Assembly (NCBI RefSeq): GCF_027887165.1 | Contig: NC_077228.1 | Location: 107,272,043-107,336,042, forward strand | DNA: 64,000 nucleotides | Origin: Monodelphis domestica | Taxonomy: Eukaryota > Chordata > Mammalia > Didelphimorphia > Didelphidae | Direction: 5' to 3' | Part shown: piece after piece, positions 36,301 through 42,725 of the stretch | How the letters are laid out: each line of letters opens with the position of its first letter | Position numbering within the stretch: position 1 is the first letter of the stretch | Notes under the pieces: generated by a model | What the model saw: only the letters and a program-made list of their open reading frames with translations | The model's database searches: none | What the model was told of the DNA's origin: nothing | Made by a program: the position numbers and the translations under genes

Positions 36301-37029
36301 AGTCAGAGAACCTGACTTCCAATTCTGCCTTTCATGCTTCTTACCCATAACACTTTGGGCAAGTTACTGAGTTTCCTTGGACTCACTTTCCTCATTGGAA
36401 CTGAAGAGGTTGGACTAGAACCTCCAAGGGCCATTTCAGACCTAGATTTCTGATACTCTGGAGGACGTGTGTGTATGTGGTTGGGATTGGGGAATGGAGG
36501 GAGAACTGACAAATATACATTCATGTCCACCTTTGCCTAGGTCCCATTCCCCCATCTCAATGAGCATAAGGCTGAGCATCGTGGAATATTGGAGGGATGT
36601 AGCGCTCCAATGTTCCTGGCTCTCCCAGATCGATAGGCTCTGAGAGTGACTGTAGGATTGGGACTGGGATTGAGGTTAGGGAGACCAGTGGGTACCTTTC
36701 CAGTTTGGGAGAACCAACTACTAACACCTCAACTTTTCCTCCTGCTCCCCAGCCCACCAGGCAATCAGATGCAGATGAGTTCCCCTGATGTCCTGTACCC
36801 CAGGGCACCCGGAATGCCCCTGGCACAGCCCCTTCTGGAGCACTATGTGCCCCGGAGCCTGGACCCCAGCATGCCTATCATTGTCAACACCCGAAGCCTT
36901 AAGGAGGAGAATGAGGGCGCTGAGGACGGGCACTCCGTAGCTGACGGGGAGATGTTCCGGTACAGCGAAGAAGAAGATTCGGAAGTCGAGGAGAAGAGTG
37001 ATGGGGAGTTGGTAGTGCTCACAGACTGA
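9946..37029 (+). CDS. SOX13: SOX13, SoxD-family HMG-box transcription factor (whole coding span, 13 exons)
   Basis: SOX13 is a nuclear DNA-binding regulator of the SoxD group (SOX5, SOX6, SOX13). The group lacks a classical activation domain and works by dimerising and recruiting co-factors, in lymphoid, cartilage and neural development. The 13 coding exons join in frame into 618 residues; I recall the human protein as about 622. Domains in order: a conserved N-terminus (1-30), a leucine-zipper and glutamine-rich coiled coil (about 140-216), a CtBP-type PLNLT motif (288-292), an HMG box (about 419-490, containing [10 protein letters not shown]) and an acidic tail ending ELVVLTD. All introns are GT-AG and phases match at every junction. 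The start is the ATG at 9946, one base after a CAG acceptor, so the 5' UTR must lie mainly on an upstream non-coding exon not seen here. It is tail-to-tail with ETNK2, as in human. The exon set is near certain; extra or alternative exons cannot be excluded. Confidence 0.97.
10156..12674. other. SOX13 intron after coding exon 1
   Basis: It contains an antisense form-B SINE at 10565-10745 (GAGTCACACAGCTAGGAAG), worn MIR pieces at 10270-10460, 10890-11060 and 11680-11910, an antisense L2 piece at 11330-11620, and a + strand form-B SINE at 11952-12150. 12250-12674 is unique. Confidence 0.7.
12675..12783 (+). CDS. SOX13: SOX13 coding exon 2 (residues 71-106 plus 1 base)
   Basis: The acceptor ATAG ends at 12674; its TAG is also an in-frame stop, so the exon cannot extend upstream. 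It encodes a serine/proline-rich stretch and then the conserved [14 protein letters not shown]. The donor is gtaagg. The codon for Val107 is split with the next exon. The human protein, as I recall it, has a few extra residues at this junction (around NFRGSW), which may reflect a different acceptor there. Confidence 0.92.
12886..12972 (+). CDS. SOX13: SOX13 coding exon 3 (residues 107-136)
   Basis: It follows a 102-base intron. It encodes the conserved IEKLLSSDW segment and ends KDVK plus the first base of Gly136. Acceptor TTGCAG, donor gtgaga. The short intron with one-base phase at both ends fits the SoxD gene structure. Confidence 0.95.
14430..14632 (+). mobile_element. tRNA-derived SINE, form B, inside L2
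   Basis: GCTGGCTCAGTGAATTGAGA head, GGTCCAAATCTGGCC, ACAATTGGGACAGTCACTT and a GATTCTAAAATATAAAGTA tail. Confidence 0.82.
14660..14822 (+). mobile_element. tRNA-derived SINE, form B, inside L2
   Basis: GGCAGATGGTTGGTACAGTGG head, GTGTGACTCCAGACAAGTCA core and ACAGAAAGTAAGGATTTTT tail; an internal deletion shortens it. Confidence 0.75.
15273..15472 (+). mobile_element. tRNA-derived SINE, form B
   Basis: GGGCAGCTAGGTAGCACAAT head, GGTTCAAATCTGACCTCAG, and the GACAGAAGGTAAGGGTTT tail intact. It inserted at the start of the L2 RT region. Confidence 0.88.
15810..16005 (-). mobile_element. tRNA-derived SINE, form B
   Basis: Antisense: AATCCTTACTTCTGTG, CCCAGGGTTACATAGCTCAG, GATTTGAACCCAG, CCATTGAGCTGCCCC. 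Confidence 0.85.
16879..17051 (+). CDS. SOX13: SOX13 coding exon 4 (residues 136-193), leucine zipper
   Basis: It encodes the start of the coiled coil. Hydrophobic heptads run through [19 protein letters not shown], then [18 protein letters not shown] and a glutamine-rich end. In SoxD proteins this zipper and Q-box mediates homo- and heterodimerisation. Acceptor GAGCAG, donor gtaaaa, phase 0 at its end. It is almost identical to the human version, which points to strong constraint. Confidence 0.96.
17740..18200 (-). mobile_element. L1 3' portion (antisense)
   Basis: GACACTGTAGTATTCCATCACA, AGCTATTCCCCAAATGAGAA and AAAAGAGCTATAAATATTTT are the reverse of the ORF2 C-terminal coding region that is clearer at 62.7 kb on the + strand. 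Confidence 0.7.
18264..18317 (+). repeat. (GA)n microsatellite
   Basis: About 20 GA units with one GAAAGA interruption, in a region otherwise rich in L1 sequence. Confidence 0.95.
18870..19704 (-). mobile_element. L1 ORF1 region (antisense), left of the LTR
   Basis: On the - strand around 19600-19400 the sequence encodes [16 protein letters not shown] and [16 protein letters not shown] in broken frames. These are charged coiled-coil stretches typical of L1 ORF1. It continues across the LTR at 19705-20669 into 5' UTR-like sequence. Confidence 0.6.
19705..20669 (+). mobile_element. Solo LTR of an endogenous retrovirus, copy 1
   Basis: Begins TGTGACAAGG and ends GGTTTACA, flanked by an exact 4-bp target duplication GGCC (19701-19704 and 20670-20673). 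Length 965 bases. No gag, pol or env sequence is attached. A second copy of the same family lies at 32052-32981. Copy 1 carries an internal tandem duplication of about 70 bases (20262-20332 and 20333-20401) that copy 2 lacks. It interrupts an antisense L1, so it is younger than that L1. Strand is assigned from the TG...CA reading and an AATAAT/TTAAATA layout, so is tentative. Confidence 0.85.
20670..21590 (-). mobile_element. L1 5' UTR-like region (antisense), right of the LTR
   Basis: C/T-rich sequence with motifs such as GGATCTCAAGCTGGAGACC, TGCAAGCCTTCAATTCTCCC and CTGATCTGAGCTGGAAAAT. I associate these with marsupial L1 5' regions. Continuity with the ORF1 remnant across the LTR supports this. 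Confidence 0.5.
21663..21873 (+). mobile_element. hAT-type miniature element
   Basis: Termini CAGTGATGGCAAACC and GGCTCACCAACACTG are imperfect inverted repeats. The interior (GTGCCCAAAC, GGGCAGGGAGGACA, GGGCTACTGGGCAGAG-like) resembles non-autonomous opossum Charlie-type elements. Flanking 8-mers do not match. Confidence 0.6.
21879..21958 (+). repeat. Short tandem repeat, 20-21 bp period, 4 copies
   Basis: Units starting GGGCTAGTAAAATAG, GGCTGGCAGAATAG, GGCTGATGGAATAG and GCCGATGGGGTAG at 21879, 21900, 21920 and 21941, directly after the hAT-type element. Confidence 0.75.
22605..22815 (+). mobile_element. CORE-SINE with RTE-like tail, form A
   Basis: GTGACCTTGGCTAAGTCACTT, GTAAAATGAGCTGGAGAAGG, AGAAAACCCCAAATGGGATT and AGAGTCAGATATAATTGAAT: head truncated, tail worn. 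Confidence 0.8.
22900..23890 (+). mobile_element. CR1/L3-like LINE 3' region
   Basis: GGATAGCTAACACACTGGATGA, AATCTAATAAGAAGACATTT, 'CTGCTCTGGTCAGACCACATC' type wording and, near the end, AATTGGAATGGGCTGCTTGG with GGTAGTGTGTTTCCC. The last is the hallmark end of CR1-clade elements. Similar copies lie at 39.7-40.9 and 58.2-59.7 kb. Confidence 0.55.
24191..24259 (+). CDS. SOX13: SOX13 coding exon 5 (residues 194-216), Q-box
   Basis: A 69-base exon of 23 codons, symmetrical in phase (0/0). It encodes [16 protein letters not shown] and then LLQQQIQ, completing the glutamine-rich coiled coil. It could be skipped without a frameshift, shortening the dimerisation helix. It sits alone between a 7.1-kb and a 1.3-kb intron. 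Confidence 0.96.
24260..25562. other. SOX13 intron between coding exons 5 and 6
   Basis: Form-B SINE on the + strand at 24370-24560 (GGTTCAATTCTGGCCTCAG, GGACAGAAGGTAAGGGTT). MIR-type pieces at 24580-24690 and 25180-25370. The rest is unique. Confidence 0.7.
25563..25677 (+). CDS. SOX13: SOX13 coding exon 6 (residues 217-254 plus 1 base)
   Basis: It encodes [12 protein letters not shown] and a proline-rich stretch ending PIPCKP. The acceptor is a CAGCAG tandem (NAGNAG). The boundary given keeps one glutamine (IQ-QVN), matching the human protein as I recall it. Use of the second AG would drop that residue. Donor gtaagt. Confidence 0.95.
26185..26340 (+). mobile_element. tRNA-derived SINE, form B, followed by its expanded tail
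   Basis: TATCAGACCTAGAATTGGGA head (truncated), GTGTGACTTTGGGCAAGTCA, ACTAAGACAGAAGGTAAGGG tail. The GGAA-rich array starts immediately after it. Confidence 0.85.
26341..26640 (+). repeat. Purine-rich GGAA/GGAAG array
   Basis: About 300 bases of G/A only (a few T), with many GGAAGGAA and GGGAGGGA runs. Each GGAA is an ETS core. It gives false Lys/Arg/Glu or Ser/Phe/Leu open frames on the two strands. Confidence 0.92.
27094..27203 (+). repeat. Compound microsatellite (GACA)n-(CA)n
   Basis: GACA units, interrupted by ACACAAAGACAGA, pass into about 20 CA units. It is the complement of the TG/TCTG form at 6.3 kb. Confidence 0.93.
27430..27889 (-). mobile_element. L1-like 3' region (antisense)
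   Basis: TTGTATTATTCCATTACGTG, CCACAATTTCTTTAATCAGT and CTGCTACAAAAATATTTGTA match the reversed end of an L1-type ORF2/3' region, similar in layout to 17.9-18.1 kb. Confidence 0.5.
27890..28092 (-). mobile_element. tRNA-derived SINE, form B
   Basis: Full-length antisense copy: AATCAATACTGTGTATTGG, GGGTTATACATCTGGGAAG, CTATCCATTGAGCCACCTAC. Confidence 0.9.
28113..28372 (+). mobile_element. 7SL RNA-derived element with poly(A)
   Basis: The 5' part, GTTGGGTGTGGTGGCTCGTG followed by CCTGTAA, aligns with the start of 7SL RNA (Alu domain 5' end). The 3' part, CAGCAGTGGGATATAGCCC then TCTAGCCTGGGCAGGATTG, aligns with the 3' Alu-domain end (CAGTAGTGGGATCGCGCC ... CCAGCCTGGGCAACATAG). The middle is poorly matched and contains a G run. 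It ends in an A-rich tail at 28357-28377. Either a 7SL retropseudogene or a member of a 7SL-derived SINE family; not a functional SRP RNA. Confidence 0.7.
28380..28520 (-). mobile_element. CORE-SINE fragment, form A or MIR-like (antisense)
   Basis: A T run, GAGGCAAACAAGGTTAAGTG, GGATTTGAACTCATATTTGC: the middle part of an antisense CORE-SINE directly abutting the 7SL-derived tail. Confidence 0.6.
28555..28905 (+). mobile_element. Two form-B SINEs in tandem, second lacking its head
   Basis: The first (28555-28755) is complete from GGGCAGTTAGGGTGGCTCAG to AGATAGAAGGTAAGGGTTT. The second (about 28765-28900) begins inside the core (CGGCCTCAGCCACTTCCC) and ends CAAGACGGAAGGTAAGGGTTT. Confidence 0.88.
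30314..30367 (+). repeat. (TG)n microsatellite
   Basis: About 26 uninterrupted TG units, 187 bases upstream of SOX13 exon 7. It produces a false Cys-Val open frame. Confidence 0.97.
30554..30639 (+). CDS. SOX13: SOX13 coding exon 7 (residues 255-283)
   Basis: It encodes [20 protein letters not shown] and HHPLQ. Acceptor CCACAG, donor gtacta. The open reading frame runs on into intron 7, but homology stops at the donor. Confidence 0.94.
30640..31355. other. SOX13 intron between coding exons 7 and 8
   Basis: Unique, with an AT-rich middle (30985-31060) and a long pyrimidine-rich stretch leading to the exon 8 acceptor. Open frames here continue exon 7 by chance. Confidence 0.55.
31356..31518 (+). 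CDS. SOX13: SOX13 coding exon 8 (residues 284-337), CtBP-type motif
   Basis: It begins [18 protein letters not shown] (288-292) matches the PxNLS/T motif that binds the co-repressor CtBP in the relative SOX6. The rest is serine/proline-rich and ends SPPSLPL plus one base of Gly338. Acceptor CCTAG, donor gtatgc. Confidence 0.95.
32006..32081. repeat. 27-bp perfect inverted repeat spanning the LTR edge
   Basis: Arms 32006-32032 and 32055-32081 are exact reverse complements, separated by 22 bases. The right arm is bases 4-30 of the LTR itself; the left arm lies outside it. LTR copy 1 has no such flanking arm. Confidence 0.9.
32052..32981 (+). mobile_element. Solo LTR of an endogenous retrovirus, copy 2
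   Basis: Same family and orientation as 19705-20669: starts TGTGACAAGG, ends GGTTTACA. It differs by small indels, one extra segment near 32680-32705 and absence of the 70-base duplication. The flanking 4-mers CAAA and GACA do not match, and an inverted copy of its first bases sits just outside. No internal retroviral sequence is present. Confidence 0.85.
33139..33248 (+). CDS. SOX13: SOX13 coding exon 9 (residues 338-374)
   Basis: It encodes [20 protein letters not shown], a conserved short amphipathic helix shared by SoxD proteins, and then a variable serine-rich end. Acceptor CTCAAG, donor gtaagg. Confidence 0.95.
33249..33713. other. SOX13 intron between coding exons 9 and 10
   Basis: A worn MIR/CORE-SINE pattern at 33350-33480 (GTGTGACCTTTGATGAGTTA); otherwise unique. 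Confidence 0.5.
33714..33810 (+). CDS. SOX13: SOX13 coding exon 10 (residues 375-406 plus 1 base)
   Basis: It encodes [16 protein letters not shown] and the conserved MLSCDMDG that leads to the HMG box. The acceptor is CCTAG and the donor gtacgg, the weakest-looking donor in the gene. Confidence 0.94.
33811..34771. other. SOX13 intron between coding exons 10 and 11
   Basis: It contains an antisense form-B SINE (34090-34316) whose CTGTGTATTGGNTCCAAGG segment is present twice by local duplication, plus unique pyrimidine-rich sequence leading to the exon 11 acceptor. Confidence 0.7.
34090..34316 (-). mobile_element. tRNA-derived SINE, form B, with internal duplication
   Basis: Antisense GGGTCACACAGCTGGGAAG and CCACTGAGCTATCCAGCTG. 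The ATACTGTGTATTGGTTCCAAG module near the tail occurs at 34112 and again at 34150. Confidence 0.9.
34772..34915 (+). CDS. SOX13: SOX13 coding exon 11 (residues 407-455), first half of HMG box
   Basis: After SRHFPESRN comes the HMG box with [18 protein letters not shown], the helix-1 signature that bends DNA through the minor groove. The box is split after ISKILG. Codon 442 (34876-34878) reads TGT (Cys), where I recall Phe in human SOX13, SOX5 and SOX6. Acceptor CCCAG, donor gtgagc. Confidence 0.97.
34916..35221. other. SOX13 intron inside the HMG box
   Basis: 306 bases, GC-rich, no repeat recognised. It splits the HMG-box codons after Leu454. Confidence 0.8.
35222..35438 (+). CDS. SOX13: SOX13 coding exon 12 (residues 455-526 plus 2 bases), rest of HMG box
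   Basis: It encodes [18 protein letters not shown], then [16 protein letters not shown], the third helix and basic tail of the HMG box. A SoxD-specific block ([23 protein letters not shown]) follows. The donor gtgagc follows two bases of Pro527, and the unspliced reading gives Pro then TGA. Acceptor TGCTAG. Confidence 0.97.
35439..36752. other. SOX13 last intron
   Basis: MIR-like antisense piece at 35590-35780, form-B SINE on the + strand at 36070-36275 (GGGCAGTTTGGTGGCTCAG head), MIR-like piece at 36290-36450; the rest is unique. Confidence 0.65.
36753..37029 (+). CDS. SOX13: SOX13 last coding exon (residues 527-618) with stop
   Basis: The CCCCAG acceptor completes Pro527. The exon encodes [13 protein letters not shown], then [17 protein letters not shown] conserved residues. 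It ends in a serine/glutamate-rich acidic tail ([17 protein letters not shown]) closing with LVVLTD and TGA at 37027-37029. The acidic C-terminus is typical of SoxD proteins. Confidence 0.97.
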
Positions 37030-37823
37030 GCTGGGCTCTGGGGCTCGTGCCCTCTCGCTTCCCCCAGGCAGATCTTGAAAGGGGGAGACAGGAGGCTAAC
37101 AAGGGTCTGTCCCCCGACCCTATCGGGCACTACCAGCTGACCAGGACTGTGTAGGTACCTTGATGGGGATGTGTCCGGGAGATGGGCACAGCTGTGCATA
37201 TGTACATACATCTATGCAGGGGAAGTGGGTCAGGAAAGGTTGTGTCCTACTCTAGGTTGTTTGGCCTCGAAGTAGGCATCCTGTCTTGGGGGGCTTCAGA
37301 GCCACAGGGTTGGTGTGGACTTTAGGAAAACAGGGGGGCACCCGAGTTCCTGTAAAAGGGGAGTTCTGTAGACGGGCCCAGCTTCCCATCATTGACCAAG
37401 TAATGCCACAAGTCCCCTGATATTCACACCTAGGAAGTTATTATATGACTAGCACCCTCTACTCCCTCCCTATTTGGGATCCTGGTCCCTGCAGCCCCCT
37501 CCCCATCCCCTCTTTTCTCATCTCCCTTGCTCTGCTGGAAGGGCGGGGTCTACTTGGCGTGACCATTTTATCCATCGCTCCCCACCCTCCGCCCTCTCCG
37601 TGCCCCACGTCTGGGACGGCATACCTCCTATCATTCTTCGTCTACTTCCTGCAGGGCTTTCCCTCCCCTCCTAGGTCTTTTTCCAGGGTCTGTATCTGCT
37701 GGATGTGAGTGAGCCCAAGGCGGTGTGTGAGTCCCCCCTGACTTCCTCATTCTCTCATTCCTTTCTACTGGACTGGCTCCGTCTTGGTGTGTCCAGCCTA
37801 TGTGTGTATCTGTGAGCCTGTTG

Positions 37824-37884
37824 GGTGTGTGTGTGTGTGTGTGCATGTGGGTGTGTGTGAGTGTGCACGCACATGTGTGTGTGT
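37824..37884 (+). repeat. GU-rich tract in the SOX13 3' UTR
   Basis: Interrupted (TG)n with GCATG and GCACGCACATG islands. In RNA this is a plausible landing site for GU-binding proteins such as CELF or TDP-43. That role is inferred from composition only. Confidence 0.6.
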
Positions 37885-38777
37885 GCACTTGTGGCCCATG
37901 TGTCCCCATTCTGGGGGATTCCTGTGTCTCAGGATTCCTAGGGGAGGTTTCTTTCTGGGCCTCCCCAGCTTCTCTAAATCTCTGGATAGCTCTGCCAGTG
38001 AGCATCATCAGCCTCTTTGCCTTTTTGTAGCTCTCTGTGGGTCTCAGGTTCTCTTCCTTTTTTTGTGTTGGGTTTCTGTTTCCTTATCGATTTGCTTCTC
38101 CCTGGCAGGATGCCCCCACCCTTCTGGAGCCACCCTCTGTGTCTGGACATCTCTGTGTGTCTTTGGGTCTCAGTGTTTGGAACTGTCAGCCACCCTGACC
38201 TCCTCTCTCTCCTGTTCACTGACTGCCAGTCAATTCCCACGGAGCCATTTTTAGCTCTGAGACTCGTGAGAATGAGCTGCAGCCTCTCCAAGGGGCTACC
38301 CAGCCCCCCAGCCCGAGGCTGCCCAACGTAGGCCCTGGTTCCCAGCCGGGGGGGAAGGGAAACGGGACCCTGTCCAGCATCCTGGAAGCTGGGATCCGGG
38401 GAGACTGGCTGAGGCCAGAAAGGCAGGTGCTAGGAGACCCTGGCTACCTGCGTCATCCGGTCCTGGCCCTGCCTGATAGACAAGGTCAGTTTGAACGAGG
38501 TTGGAATGATGGGCATCAAAGATTGCCCAAGGTGGCTGAGGCTGCTTCCAGAACTGGCCGGCCCTGCTGGCCTGGGAAGGGAAGGGTATGTATGTGTGAG
38601 TCACTTTGTTTATTTGGGGGGGGGAGATGAGAAGCCTCAGTTGCCCTTTCCCTCCCCTTCTTTCCTTTGGCTACGGTCCTTCCCTATTCCTTTCTCCACA
38701 CTCACCCTCCACCCCCTTGCCATTGACCCCACCCCTTGGCTGGGGGACTTGACTTTGCCCATGATCAGTCTCTCATT

Positions 38778-38790
38778 TTATTTATTTATT
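38778..38790 (+). promoter_or_regulatory. AU-rich element in the SOX13 3' UTR
   Basis: TTATTTATTTATT: two overlapping ATTTA pentamers within a UUAUUUAUU-type nonamer, the class of element bound by TTP, HuR and AUF1 to control mRNA decay. It is about 325 bases upstream of the poly(A) signal. Confidence 0.6.
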
Positions 38791-39102
38791 TCCACCCCCA
38801 AGAAAGTCACATCCCATTGGAGAGGAATGCTGAGGGGGCAGGGAGAACTCTAGGGGCAGGAGGAGGGGACTCAATCCAGCTGGGACAGATGTGGAAACCA
38901 AGCCTACCCTTTGTCCCACCCCCCTTCCGTTCCCCACCTCAGCCCCATTCCTTAGCCCCCATCTCTCTCCAGGGTTATTCCTTTTTTATGGCTGTAAACA
39001 TAGATAGGGCTTTATTTTGTTAATAAGATGATGATGAGTAATTTAACCTGTATATTTCTCCTGACCTGTTTACAATCTGGGGATTTTTTTTCCGGTTGGC
39101 AC

Positions 39103-39108
39103 AATAAA
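39103..39108 (+). terminator. SOX13 poly(A) signal
   Basis: Canonical AATAAA in a repeat-free block about 2.07 kb after the stop codon. A T-rich stretch lies just upstream. No competing canonical signal was noticed earlier in the UTR. Confidence 0.75.
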
Positions 39109-39125
39109 GAGAGAACATTTTGGAT

Positions 39126-41486
39126 CCTTGCCCTGGCACAGAGATGGAATGGGAGAAATGAGGGTCACCCCTATGTTTCTCAGCTAACCATGCATAGCAA
39201 AAACCAAATCCGGGCACCATGGGCGACCTGTTGACATCTAACCAGAATCTGAAGATTTAACCAAGGAAAGAGAACCTTCAGAGTATTAGCATAGCAAAAC
39301 CAATTCCAGGAAAGAAAAAGCAAATATTCCCCCCCTGGAAAAACTACTACCATCAGAGTTCACTCTGGAGGTCTTGTTGACTAGGAGCAAGTTGTATGTA
39401 GATAGAAAAGCTGAGAGTTTGGACACCTGGGTTCTATTCCTTGCCTTGTCATTCCTACTCACTAGTTGTGTGACCTTGGCCAAGTCAGTTATCTGAATCT
39501 CAGGCTCCTAATCTGTAAACTGAAAGGTCCTTATCCATCTACAAAATCTTTCTCAAGCTTAAAGTTGAAGACCCTAGGAGTTTGAAGGTCTCTTCGTGCT
39601 GTTATTTTGATGTTCTGGTATAGACCTGAGGAACTATATACCAACCCCCCGAGTCTTGTGGGAATTGGTGCTCATTGGGTAGAAATGGAAATCTTGGTGG
39701 GTGGAGGGTGCTGGATGGATGGGTTGATTTATAGCTAGTCAGCAACTGCAAAGCATGAATTACTGGATCAATGGCAACTTGGAGGGCTGTCTAGTGGTGT
39801 GCCACAATGTTCTATACTGCAATCCTTCCTGGGACAAAATTATCACCACCTTGGATGAAAGCACATCTGGCAAATTTATCACCTTTTCAGATGACCTGAG
39901 CTGGGAGAGATCATTAATTGTCTAGTAGAATGGGTATTTTTTAAAAAAAGATATTGATAGTTTAGAAGAAGAGTAAACAAGCTAAAAGATGGTGATGACT
40001 TCCCCAAAGGCATAAGTAGCATTTGAACTGATGTCTCTTGAGACGTTAAGGACCATTTGGTATAGAATGAGGGGCTAGACTTGGAATCAGCAAGACCCAG
40101 GTTCAAATCTCACCTCCTAGCTGTATGACTCTTAACAAGCTACTTGGTCTCTGGGCTTGTTTCCTCACAGTTTGGACTCAGTGGCCCCTAAGGTTTCTTC
40201 TCACTTTAATCCATGAGCCTCTGATTCTAGGGCCATCTTACAACACACACAAGGCACTGAGGGTTTCTTAAAAGACAACTGTGCCAATACAGGGTGGCTG
40301 GGGGGTATCGTTGTCTTAGCCATGTGAAAAAGACCTGAGGAAGTAATTGATAAGCAAACTGAACAGGAGCCAAGAGTATGATGTGGCAGCCAGAACAACT
40401 CATGTGAGCTTAGGCTTCATTAAGAAAAAACAGGTCCAGAACTGGGGAAGCAGTCCTCACCGCAGCTGGAATTTTGTATTCATTGAGCATCATATCTGGA
40501 GAGACATTGAGGAGCTAGTGTAGCCAAGGAGAGGGGACTTAAGAAGTGGAACATCTGCAAACCATATTAGAATGAGTACTATTTAGAGGAACTAGGGATG
40601 TGTTTAGCTTGGAAAACAAGACTTGGGTGGCAGGAGTGCCATCTTCAAATGGGAAGTGGTGGGATTTATCCTGTGAGACTAGAGAGAACCAGCAGCAGTG
40701 GGGTAGAAGTTACAGGGAGAGATGTTTCATTTCAATAACTTTCTGGTAGTGGAATCTTTCGTTACAGTAGGTAGTGAGCCCTCCATCACTGAAACTATTC
40801 AAACAGTGACTCCATCTGTCAGGAATATAAAGGGCAAGAACCTGCTCCAAGTGAGAGACCAGACTAGCTGAGCTACAAATTCCTTTCTAGGATTTAAAAT
40901 GATGCCACTAAGAAATTGGTTCCTGGTTTAAGGAGTTGGGGAGCATGGGTGGAAAGAGTGAGAAGGCCCAGCCACTGTGTGATCTCTGGCAGCCTACTTC
41001 TCCCTCCTAGGCAGTTCCTTTTTGTAAAACAAAGGGGTTGGACTAGCTGTTCTCTGAGGTCTTGAACGCCATTTCAAACTGGAGTTGCCTGGTGTGAGGG
41101 AGGAGATGGCTGCAGTGTGTCTTTAATGCCCCTGGTTTGGCCAGCTTGGCTTGGCCTCTGGGTGGCCTGAACCTGGGCAGTACAGAGTGGAAGTCAGCCT
41201 CTTGAACAAGGGAAATGGGAAGAGAATGGAGAGCTGCCATTCCTGCCCTCTGGCGTCCTCATGAGAAAGTGCTGCCCGCCACTGGCTCTAGGCATTCCCC
41301 ATTCATCTGGCTGCTGGCTCTGGTCTCTGACCCAAAGCAGGTAGTTTGTTCTTTTGGCTCCCTGCCTCCAGAGCTCTGCTCTCATCCCTTCTCATGCAGC
41401 ATCCCAGATTGTCCCTGGTGCCTGCATTGGGCCCACCTTGGCTCCGTTTGCCACTGGGTCTCTCCAATCACTCTCTTCCTTTAGAG
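39126..41486. other. Intergenic: CR1-like and MIR-like sequence
   Basis: 39400-39610 and 40060-40210 are MIR-type. 39690-40900 carries CR1/L3-like wording (GGATGAAAGCACATCTGGCA, AAATTTATCACCTTTTCAGATGA, TAGTGAGCCCTCCATCACTG). 40920-41480 is unique. Confidence 0.5.
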
Positions 41487-41653
41487 CAGTGGTTCTCAAC
41501 CTTTCTAATGCCGTGACCCCGCAATACAGTATTGCAGTGACCCCAAACCAAAAAAACCATTATTTTGGTGGCTACAGTTATGATTTGTAATGTAAATACC
41601 TGATATGCATTATATATTCTCATTGCTACAAATTGAGAGGTTGAGAACTGCTG
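41487..41653 (+). mobile_element. SPIN-like hAT miniature element with intact target duplication
   Basis: 167 bases. It starts CAGTGGTTCTCAACCTTTCT and ends AGGTTGAGAACTGCTG (inverted repeats), flanked by exact 8-bp CTTTAGAG (41479-41486 and 41654-41661). The interior (GTGACCCC, GTAATGTAAATACCTGATAT, ATTGCTACAAATTGA) follows the SPIN/Charlie-type non-autonomous hAT consensus as I remember it, with its right half deleted. Confidence 0.88.
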
Positions 41654-41699
41654 CTTTAGAGGATCTCTTGGGGTAAGCAGCTCCAGTTCATATGCCACA

Positions 41700-41880
41700 C
41701 TTTTTTTTTTAACTCTTACTTCCTGTCCTAATAACTCAAAGATGGAAGGAAAAGGGTAGGCAAACAGGATTAAGGGACTTGCCCAGGGTCATACAGCTAA
41801 GAAGTATCTTGAGACCAGATTTGAATCCAAGCTTAGAGTTGGGTGTTCTTTCTAGCCACTGTGCCACCTAGCTGTCCCAT
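41700..41880 (-). mobile_element. tRNA-derived SINE, form B
   Basis: Antisense T-run, CTCTTACTTCCTGTCCTAA, GGGTCATACAGCTAAGAAG, CACTGTGCCACCTAGCTG. Confidence 0.85.
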
Positions 41881-42457
41881 GCCTCACCTTTCTAGAGCTA
41901 TGTTCCTGTTTCCATACTCTTAGCCTTCCTTAAAAACTGGGGAATGGATTTCCGGTAAAAAGAACCTGTTCCTCAAGCTATGAGAGGCAGTAAGTTGGGT
42001 ACTACAGGGCTCATTTTCCCAAGTGACACCCCCCTTTTTTGGGGGGCCTCTCCTTGTTGCGGAGTGAGGGCTCTGCCAAGAGGGCTGCTAGGATTCACCT
42101 TGACCCCACAGCCTTAAGTAGGAATGTTGTACAAATGGGGTCATAACTGCTTGCAGAGGATCCCAATAAAATGTAACTCGTGGGAGGGAGAGCTCTTTTA
42201 ACTTGGTCCCAGGTGGGTGCCCCTAAACACTCAGTACAATGACTGTACTTCCCTGCTTGACTCCCTTCTTGGGAGAGCCTTTTAGATTTCCCTGCCCCCA
42301 GAGATTCCCTGAATGGGGGGAATTAGGAGATGGACGTCTCCTGGAATTCAGTGGTGGTTCCCAGCCAAAGACAGTAGCAATAGCCGACTCAGCCCTTTCT
42401 CCTTGGGTTTCTCCTAAATCTGGACCTGGGTAGCTAAGTGTGTGAATCAGCCAGGTC

Positions 42458-42515
42458 CGTGGTGGTGAACCTAAGGCACCCACCCCCCTAAAAGGGTTGA
42501 CGTCACTGAGCTAGG
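42458..42515 (+). mobile_element. Possible very short hAT miniature relic
   Basis: CGTGGTGGTGAACCTAAGGC at the left and GGTTGACGTCACTG at the right resemble the two ends of the opossum Charlie-type element seen at 21.66 kb, only about 55 bases apart. Confidence 0.3.
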
Positions 42516-42519
42516 CAGT

Positions 42520-42725
42520 ACACTGGAGTTGGGACCCATAGTCAGGAAGTCCATTTCAGTCCCAGGCCACTGGCTATTTGATGCTAGGTAAGTCTCTTTA
42601 ACTTCTGATTGCCTCAGTTTCCTTTTCTGTAAAATGAGGATAATAATAGTACCTACCTCCTAGAGTGGTTGTGATAATATCTGTCCAGTCTTCAAGACCC
42701 AGGTAAATGCTATTATACTTGGATG
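42520..42725 (+). mobile_element. MIR/THER-like SINE, form C
   Basis: TAGGTAAGTCTCTTTAACTT, GTAAAATGAGGATAATAATA, GTACCTACCTCCTAGAGTG. Confidence 0.75.

Larger units (their letters stand above)
37030..39125 (+). other. SOX13: SOX13 3' untranslated region
   Basis: About 2.1 kb follow the stop without recognisable SINEs or LINEs, in contrast to every flanking intron. That supports an exonic, constrained UTR. It is GC- and pyrimidine-rich at first, then carries a GU-rich tract, an AU-rich element and finally a canonical poly(A) signal. The cleavage point near 39125 is inferred from the signal spacing. Confidence 0.75.
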
